Source: Gonium pectorale (lineage: Eukaryota; Chlorophyta; Chlorophyceae; Chlamydomonadales; Volvocaceae). Taken from it: DNA of 64,000 nt. A program made the position numbers and the translations under genes. This document shows, in pieces, positions 57,479 to 64,000 of the stretch. Position 1 is the stretch's first letter; every line of letters begins with the position of its first letter. The notes under the pieces were generated by a model that searched no databases, had not been told where the DNA came from, and saw only the letters and a program-made list of their open reading frames with translations. Location: the NCBI GenBank assembly GCA_001584585.1, contig LSYV01000003.1:641034-705033 (forward strand). Direction: 5' to 3'.

Positions 57479-59005
57479 GGACCCCGGCCTGGTTAAGGTT
57501 GGCGCGCAGACTCGTCGGCGTGCAGACCCGTCGGCTCAGGGTTGTAGGGTCCGATCAGGCGCCCTCCCCTTTCCCCTCGCGCCATACACGGGATCCATGC
57601 GCCTGAGCACACCTTCCAACCCACGCGGCGCCCGGGGCCCCAAGGTCCTGCATGTCGCGGACGGCCGTTGCGGCGTCGAGAAGGGATCGTTGCGGGGCGT
57701 AGCCTCTTCTTACATCATGCGACGTGAGGCTTACTGCAATGCCCGTGTAACGAGCAGCTCCGGGACCAGTTTGAGGGTGCCTTGGGTTGCGGTTGGGCGG
57801 GTGACCCGGAGGGGAGGGGCGTGGATAGTGACGAAGGGGTGTAGAGGTTGACTGCACTGCAGGACGGGGTGACGGGCTCTTGGCGGTGAAGGGCGCATCC
57901 AGGTTGGGGTCCGTTGGACGGGTTCGCCGAGTGGACGACGAGGTTGGCGGCTGATGCCATAGGTATCGGGGGCCTCTGTTTCTGGCGGGTGGGTGTCGGG
58001 GTGAGGCATTGGCTGGTGGGCGGGGCAGGCAGGCCTTGTGGATGAGGCGAGCCTGGCGCTTGGAGACAAGTCGACCAGTGTGCGGAGGCACCCCCACCCC
58101 AACCCCTTGGACCTGACCGATGGACCATGCGGCTGCTATGGCTCATGATTTGCAATATGCCCGATAGTTTCCATACAATTCACATGTGGGAGTGTGTGAA
58201 CTTTAACCCCAAACCTACCTGCATGTGCTGCCGTACTTTGACCGCGGGACGAGGTGGACGAGCAGGCGGGCTCGGTCTGCGCTACGCCTGGTTCTGCATG
58301 GTTGCGAGTGCGACAGCAACATCCAATCTAAAAAATACGGCTTATCACAGAGTCCCAGTTCTCGCAGGGCAGACACCAGGTGGAATACCGTAGTTTCGAG
58401 GCGCTATCACTGAGATGCTACTGCTGGTGCTTGTATAAACGTCTCATAATTGCTTGAGGCTTACTCCAGTCTGCTTCGGCGCCGTTTGACTTATCGTTGA
58501 GTTGCCAGCCGGAAAGCATCCAGTCCCAGCTTTGGAGAAATAGCTCTGAGCTAGTACCTAGTCTCCTGTTCTTTGCCTGCCGCTCAGTGTCGGCATCTTC
58601 CCCACAGCTGCACTCTGTGCCACGACAGCCTGCCCGAGGTAACGGCTGGTGGGTGCGCGCCCTTATTGGATTCACGAGTCAGCATACTTGCATCCTCTGA
58701 TGCGTGTGTCCGGTCGGTTCGTGGCGTCGGGCACACTTCTGTGTGGCGTGGCATGAAGTCACAGCAGTCACTTCAAAGGTCACCTGCCTTCCCGGCAGGC
58801 TCGAAATGCTGCTCGCTGTGAAACCTGCACGCCCTCTCCCTTCCGCGCGTCCTTGCTCCCACAGGCCTCCGCATCCTCCCCAGGCGCCGTGACACTGACG
58901 CTCAGCTGTTTGCCACTGGGCAATCTCAAGGGCATCGCTTCCAGCGGGACCTCGGTTCAGTCAGTCAGCTGCTGCTCTTAGTCGACTGGGGTGTCTGTGT
59001 CACCT

Positions 59006-60586
59006 ATGGTGATGCCCGGCACTGACCGCCTGGAAACGCCTCGACTAGCCGAGGAGAGATATCTTCTGCCGCAGTATACCCACGCGCTCGACACTCCCAT
59101 GGTAGACGCCGGATGCCCAGCAGCTCCACCGTTGGATGACGGGCGAGGAGAAGGCATGGCTTTTGCGTCGCCAGCAGGAATGGTGGGCAGCGCGCCGCCG
59201 CAGCCAGACCCCAGCCACAACTTCCACCAGCCCCAGAAGCTTCTGCAGCAGCATCCCGCCGGCTCGGAGGCTCCACCGTCGCTCCCGGCCCTGTCGTACA
59301 AATACGATTCGGGCGTGTGGTTCCACGGCTATTTCTTCCCGAGCTACGAGGCCCTCATGGCGTACCGGCGCACTGCCATCGCCTACAACTACCACTTCTT
59401 CGGCATACGCCCCGAGTTCAAGCCGCCATCAAACCTGCCACGCCCGCGCGTGCCGCAGCCCGTTGTTGTCGCCACACCTCAACACGACTCTTGGAGCGCC
59501 GCGGTCTCCGCTGCCGCCGCTGCAGCGGCTTCGGCCTCCGCAGTTGCAGCCGCCGGCACCCCGACGGCAACAGAAATAGAGGTCTCAGCGCAGGCGCTCA
59601 AGGGACAGGATGCGTTGCAGGAGCCGCGGGGCGGCCAGCCCGGGGCCGGGCTGGGGCCGGGAGCGGGAGCGAATGTAGCCGGTGGCCCTCGAGAGCGCCA
59701 CGGTGTCCCAGAGCAGGGGGAGTCAACATCGCCTTGCTGCTCTCCTGGAGGCAGCAGCGCCTGCAGCAACCTCGACAGCGACGACATCAGCGACGTGTGT
59801 CGTCGCGACGTGGCCGAGGCGCATGAGCTGCTCCTCCTGAGGGAGCACCACGCCGCGACGGACCTGGAGGACCAGGCCTCTGCCGCCGTCGCTGGCGCCG
59901 CCCTTGCTACCAACGGCGCGTTGGCGCGCCTGGTGGCTGCCCAGCTCCCGAGCGTCGGCACCGGTGCCGGTGCCGCGCCCGGCGCTGGCCCCGCTGAGGA
60001 CGGCGCCGACGCCGGTATGGCTGCGGAGCTCGGCTCCTTGGCGTGCGGTGCTCGCGGCGGCGCCGTCGGCGGCAATTGCGACGGCATCCTGGCCAGAGCC
60101 ATGGCCAACCACGACCTCCGTGACGTCCTTGACGAGTCGCCCAGCAAGCGCGTGGCTCGCGAGGGAGGCAGCTTCTCGTGGGTAAGGTCCAAGCCCGGCG
60201 GCTGTCCCGTCAAGAACAACGCTATGGGCGGCAGCGCAGGGCCGCAAACTGCAGCCGCCACGAGTGAGACCGCCTCCACCAGAGATGGATCTGCGGCCAA
60301 CGCCACGGTTGCGATGCCGTTGGCAGGGCTGCGCTGCCGCGTCGTAAGACCGGGATGCGGCAGCGGCGGCTGCGGCGGGGAAGGCTGTGGTGGCGGCAGC
60401 AGCCCGACGGCGGGTGTGACGTCCCTGGTGGATCTGCTCTCACCGAGCCGCGGCGGATGCAGTGGCAGTGGAGGCTGCGGCAGCCCGGGGGCCGTTGTCT
60501 GCCCGTCGTGGCTGGAGCCGCAGATTGGAGACCTGCTCTGCAGAGTAATTGGCGAGGCATTGTGGGGCTCGGAGGAGGTCGCCTGA
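59006..60586 (+). CDS. Unrecognised low-complexity protein, apparently single exon
   Basis: A 526-residue open frame starting MVMPGTDRLE and ending at TGA 60586. I do not recognise it. Residues about 95-145 form an aromatic-rich, non-repetitive block (YKYDSGVWFHGYFFPSYEAL, then YNYHFFGIRPEF) that looks like a small folded or DNA-binding domain. It resembles the strand-helix part of an AP2 domain only weakly. Most of the remainder is Ala/Gly-rich, with a LREHHAATDLEDQ segment and a Gly-Cys-rich stretch near 450-465 (GCGSGGCGGEGCGG). TCGTGGGTAAGG near 60176-60187 could be a splice donor with an acceptor near 60258, so one small intron is possible. The real start could lie in an upstream exon. 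GC-rich codon use supports coding. Confidence 0.65.
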   Translation: MVMPGTDRLETPRLAEERYLLPQYTHALDTPMVDAGCPAAPPLDDGRGEGMAFASPAGMVGSAPPQPDPSHNFHQPQKLLQQHPAGSEAPPSLPALSYKYDSGVWFHGYFFPSYEALMAYRRTAIAYNYHFFGIRPEFKPPSNLPRPRVPQPVVVATPQHDSWSAAVSAAAAAAASASAVAAAGTPTATEIEVSAQALKGQDALQEPRGGQPGAGLGPGAGANVAGGPRERHGVPEQGESTSPCCSPGGSSACSNLDSDDISDVCRRDVAEAHELLLLREHHAATDLEDQASAAVAGAALATNGALARLVAAQLPSVGTGAGAAPGAGPAEDGADAGMAAELGSLACGARGGAVGGNCDGILARAMANHDLRDVLDESPSKRVAREGGSFSWVRSKPGGCPVKNNAMGGSAGPQTAAATSETASTRDGSAANATVAMPLAGLRCRVVRPGCGSGGCGGEGCGGGSSPTAGVTSLVDLLSPSRGGCSGSGGCGSPGAVVCPSWLEPQIGDLLCRVIGEALWGSEEVA

Positions 60587-62203
60587 TGGAGTCTGGGTGC
60601 GCGACAGTGGCGGAAAAGAAGGGGCATTCGGACATCGGCATCCTCATGCGCGCCTGAGGATCTCTTAGCCGACTGCAGGGCTGCACCACAGGGCGGGGCA
60701 GCGCTGCAACCAGCCTTAGTTGGGGGAAGGTGTAGATGGCGCAGTCGCAGTTATAGCCCTGTGCAAGATGCAAGGACGGCAATTGTAGAGTAGCTATGCG
60801 ATGCGCAAGGTCCTGTTGTAGGCAGGTTGGGTGGGCAGGCTTTCGGAGCAGGAGATGTCGCTAGACACGGCGCACCATTGCGCACGCATCGTCAGTCGCA
60901 CCCGGTCGCACATGGGAGTACTACATGCTCCTGCGGCCCTGCAGTGGCTCCAGGATGTGACAGTGTCAGATAATTCGGCAACAGATTGCATTGAACGCGC
61001 AAATGCTGAGTGCAGTGGCTGCAGTTGTATTCACCGCAGGCGGACAGGCAGGCTTCGTACCAGGGTGGTCACGGCACGTATTCCAGGCCCATAGAGCTAT
61101 GCTGGGCAAGCTTCTTGTTCAGTAGGACCTAGAGGTTCTCGCTGTGAGCGCGCAGGCTATCACAGCTTCGGAGGGGAGATATCTTTGCGGCTTGTGCAGG
61201 TGTTGATTCATGTCATAGGTTTGGTCTAGTGTCGGGCCATAGCTGATGCATGGGGCCGCCGGCCTTTGGCCAGAGATGGAGCATGGGTGCTGTACTTGCC
61301 ATGTCAATGGCTTAATACCTTTTGACATGAAATTCGCCAGTTTGTGCTACCTACTCGTCTTCTTTTGATGAGCACATATGGTTGACGCGCCCTATGTTGC
61401 GCCGCACATGCCCGTGATTTGTGTCGAGGAGCTGGGAGCATGCAAGCTCTCAGACCCGCCCCAGGCAGCGTTCTTTGTCAAGTACGCCAAACGCGACTGG
61501 CCCCGCCGATGGAGTGTCGGGTTGATAATCTTCACATGTTGGGGTACGACTGGCAAACGACGACGGCGTCTAAGCGGTCTCGAAGATTAGTGTGCCCCGC
61601 GATGTTGTGTGGTAGGCCTGAACTGGGGTGGGTTCCGAGGATGAGCGTAGCGGGTGATCTCGCTCATCCCGGGATTGTTCGCGCGGGTCCGCTAAGGTAC
61701 CCCTTGGCTATCTACCCCGCCGCCGCCAGCGCGTGCCGGCACAATGTAAAGCAAGTGCTCGCTGAGGCTACATACAGCGCTTCAATTATCAACGCTCTCG
61801 GGCATAAGGTTGAAGAGCCCGACCAGCCCATTCCAGCCCTGTGGAGGCGACAAAGAGAAATCTGCAAAGAAAGAGGGAAGCCCGTCTCTACGGTGATACT
61901 CGCCCGAAGGCGCGACGTTTCCAGTAGGGTACAGAGCAACACATGCAACATGTGCTGGACAGGGTCATGACTCGGCTCAGCGCCGACCCGGCGGGTCGGG
62001 GCCACCGTTTCCTTTCTACCATAATACTATGCATTGCGGGGCGTGTATACACCTCAGCTGATGGCCAGGACGGCGCCCGTTGGCTCCCGCTTTGGCCAGC
62101 GCTCGCGCCGTGAGCCCAGAGAGAATTCATCAGCTGACTAACAGAAGTGAGGTACATTCTTCTTTGTTTTCATTATGAAGCAATAAGCAATAAGACGCGC
62201 GAT
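60587..62203. other. Intergenic region upstream of the Nudix gene
   Basis: 1.6 kb between same-strand genes. It holds an inverted family-2 repeat (61853-61940) and, near 61985-62001, a short perfect hairpin (CCGACCCG-G-CGGGTCGG). The open frame 61419-61970 has no recognisable content and runs into the repeat. Confidence 0.55.
61853..61940 (-). repeat. Dispersed repeat family 2 copy, inverted, core only
   Basis: The reverse complement reads CTCTGTACC, CTACTGGAAACGTCGCGCC, TTCGGGCGAGTATCACCGTA, GAGACGGGCTTCCCTC and a GATTTCTCTTTG end. It aligns with the copies at 36011 and 56593. The CAAACCGGGTAAGC end is missing. Confidence 0.7.
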
Positions 62204-63542
62204 ATGTCTCAAGTGCTTGCATCTCGCGACGCAGGCGTCTCGGCAGAGGCCGAAGGCGAAATTTTTGACACATATAACGAAGACGGCACTCCGCTTGGGC
62301 GTGAGCTTAGATCGGTATGCCACGCCAAGGGCATATGGCACCGTGCTGTGTATGCCTACCTGTTCAACACGCGCGGCGAGCTGCTCATACAGCGACGGTC
62401 CGACAGCAAAAAGGTTGCGCCCGCAACGTGGGACCTGAGCGTTGCCGAGCACCTGTCGCCCGGGGAGAGCTTCCGCGATGGCGCGCTGCGGGGCCTGTCA
62501 GAGGAGCTGGGGGTGACGCTGGGCCCGGACCAGGCGCTGGCTCTGCAAGGACCGCTGGCGCCCGTGCACCAGCGCCGGCTGCTCATACCCGAGAGGGGCA
62601 TCAAGGTGAGGCATTCCTTTGTTCGAGTGCACGGATTGGGCTAGCCCGCCCACCTGGAGGAGCTCACGTACCTGACCCCCTCCCGTCTAAAGAGCCTGGG
62701 AGATGAAGGGACAGGTGGCCTGGGGCGCTTCAGGTCATCTCGGGTCCCTGCATCAGGAGTCCGCGCATTCCCCTCTGTCCTCTACGAGGAAAAGTCGCCC
62801 GCGAACGGAGCGAACTAAACCACCTACTTAGGATAGCAAGGCTGAGCCCGCCACAGATGCGGCTACACGCGCGCCCACAGAGCAACCTAGGCTCCGAACC
62901 TCAGCCCTGGTCGCGGGATCCCCCTTCTTTGACAGGACTTCGAGTTCGTGGAAGCGTACCGGTTGGACGGCTACGAGGGGCCCATCGCGTTCAACGAGCA
63001 GGTGCGGCATGGCGGCCCGGGCGCTGGAGGAGGGGCCATAAGCAGGCCACGTATGGGGCTATGGGTGGGGATTGTACGTCAAGCTCTTTGAAGGGTCTCT
63101 TGGGCCGCACATGTGCCCTTCGGTTCTGTGTGCGTCTGGCTGTCATTGTGCTCCAAATGCGGCGGGCGGATGCAAGGACATCTTGGGGGCCTAACGCTGA
63201 AATATGCCGACCAGTGCACCAGCCGGCATGAAAGAGTGCCTGCTGGGACACCAGCCAAGAAGGCCACTGATGAGCCAAGGAGGCCGTGCGTCCTGTCTGC
63301 CTGGCCAAGATGCGTGCGCCTGCCATTTCAGTCCTCTTCATCCTTGGGACTTCGATTCCATCACTTGCGGCTGTGGGTTCCCAATGCCACCTGCACAGGA
63401 GGTGTCCCAGTGCCGCTGGGTGTCGCTGCCTGAACTACGCGCCGAGATGGAGGCACGGCCGACGGACTTCACAATCTGGTTCCGGGAAGAGCTGCAATCA
63501 CTGAATTTCTTTGGAACTGCAGGGACAGCGTCAGGAAAATAG
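62204..63542 (+). CDS. Nudix hydrolase, IPP-isomerase-like, with altered Nudix box
   Basis: A 203-residue protein in three exons: 62204-62605, 62936-63001 and 63399-63542, all phase 0. It resembles the Nudix part of plant NUDT3-type proteins: EIFDTYNEDGTPLG, WHRAVYAYLFN, ELLIQRRSDSKKVAPATWDL (60-78), EELGV, then EVSQCRWVSLPEL. In the Nudix box (GX5EX7REUXEEXGU) the leading Gly is Glu82 and the RE pair is Arg96-Gly97, while Glu88 and Glu100-Glu101 remain. Because a metal-binding or catalytic glutamate position is lost, hydrolysis may be weak or the substrate different. Substrate unknown (diphosphate compounds are usual for the superfamily). No clear targeting sequence. Confidence 0.93.
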
Positions 63543-64000
63543 CCGCATGCGTGCAGCCTGCGACTGAAAATCCAAGTGCTAGTTGCTGTGGGCTAAGCGT
63601 GTCGTTCCTTGCCGTGCAATGCCGTGCTTATTATGTGTCGTACGGTCCGGACTGCACGTGGATTACCTTACCGACATATCTATGGTTGTGCTAGCGCGGC
63701 GGGGCGTGACCAAAATATGATAGTTGCGCGAGGAGGAGACGGGCCTCGTTACATGACCTATCCCTGCGACCCGTATCAGCCCGACGTCTGGGAATGTATT
63801 CTACGGCTCAGAAATGCATAATGGACATTGCTACTGGCCTCTCATCTGTACTATTGCGATTGACCGCCATTCGACTTTGCATGTGTACGACAAGTGCAGC
63901 ACATCTACAGCGCCACTACCACAATCAAATTACATTTACACCCACATCCACGCCGCATGCACAGACCGAAGCACTTGGGCGCACACGCAACACGCATTGC
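63543..64000. other. Sequence downstream of the Nudix gene to window end
   Basis: 458 bases that should begin with the Nudix 3' UTR. No gene, no TGTAA signal and no known repeat seen. Confidence 0.5.

Larger units (their letters stand above)
56472..59005. other. Intergenic region between MBL gene and 59006 gene
   Basis: 2.5 kb between same-strand genes. It contains an inverted family-2 repeat (56593-56753) with an internal 18-bp tandem duplication and an isolated end fragment of the same family at 57445-57478. The rest shows no gene-like frame. Confidence 0.55.

Noticed and set aside
61419..61970. Open frame upstream of the Nudix gene
   Set aside because: It runs into a dispersed repeat at its 3' end and has no domain or exon-like features.

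Overview
The window reads as nuclear DNA of a chlamydomonadalean (volvocine-type) green alga. It is GC-rich. Its genes are split into many short exons by GT-AG introns of a few hundred bases, and the proteins carry long Ala/Gly/Ser/Pro and acidic tracts. The gene set is plant-like: a fused dehydroquinase-shikimate dehydrogenase, an MBD9-like chromatin protein, a Rubisco-LSMT-type SET protein and a ferredoxin/metallo-beta-lactamase protein. One 20-N gap shows that it is a scaffold. No species is claimed. No tRNA, rRNA, CRISPR array or intact transposon was recognised. All exon models were built by eye from reading frame, splice sites and conserved motifs; each complete model keeps a consistent phase from start to stop.

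Layout. 1-12761 (+): two tandem paralogous protein kinases, the first cut by the window edge. Both end in a cysteine-rich CaaX box. The complete copy carries roughly 1,140 residues between its DLG and APE motifs, that is, inside the activation segment. 16899-21289 (-): bifunctional 3-dehydroquinate dehydratase/shikimate dehydrogenase. 22309-35226 (+): a 23-exon, about 2,420-residue MBD9-like chromatin reader (MBD, FYRN/FYRC, DDT/WHIM, bromodomain-like, PHD, acidic tail). 37292-38668 (+): MAD2 spindle checkpoint protein, convergent with MsrA at 40221-41637 (-). 43049-48095 (-): SET-domain lysine methyltransferase with the assembly gap in an intron. 48942-50922 (+): probable plastid coiled-coil membrane protein. 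52606-56471 (+): ferredoxin-like/metallo-beta-lactamase protein. 59006-60586 (+): unrecognised low-complexity protein. 62204-63542 (+): Nudix hydrolase with an altered Nudix box.

The genes do not form a pathway. They are a typical algal mix of signalling, aromatic amino acid synthesis, chromatin, cell cycle and redox repair. Intergenic and intronic DNA carries two families of short dispersed repeats. One is about 190 bp, with copies in an intron of a kinase and in intron 1 of the MBD9-like gene. The other is a degenerate 90-250 bp element with at least five copies. The most unusual content is the kinase pair, with its giant activation-segment insertion and lipid-anchor tail.
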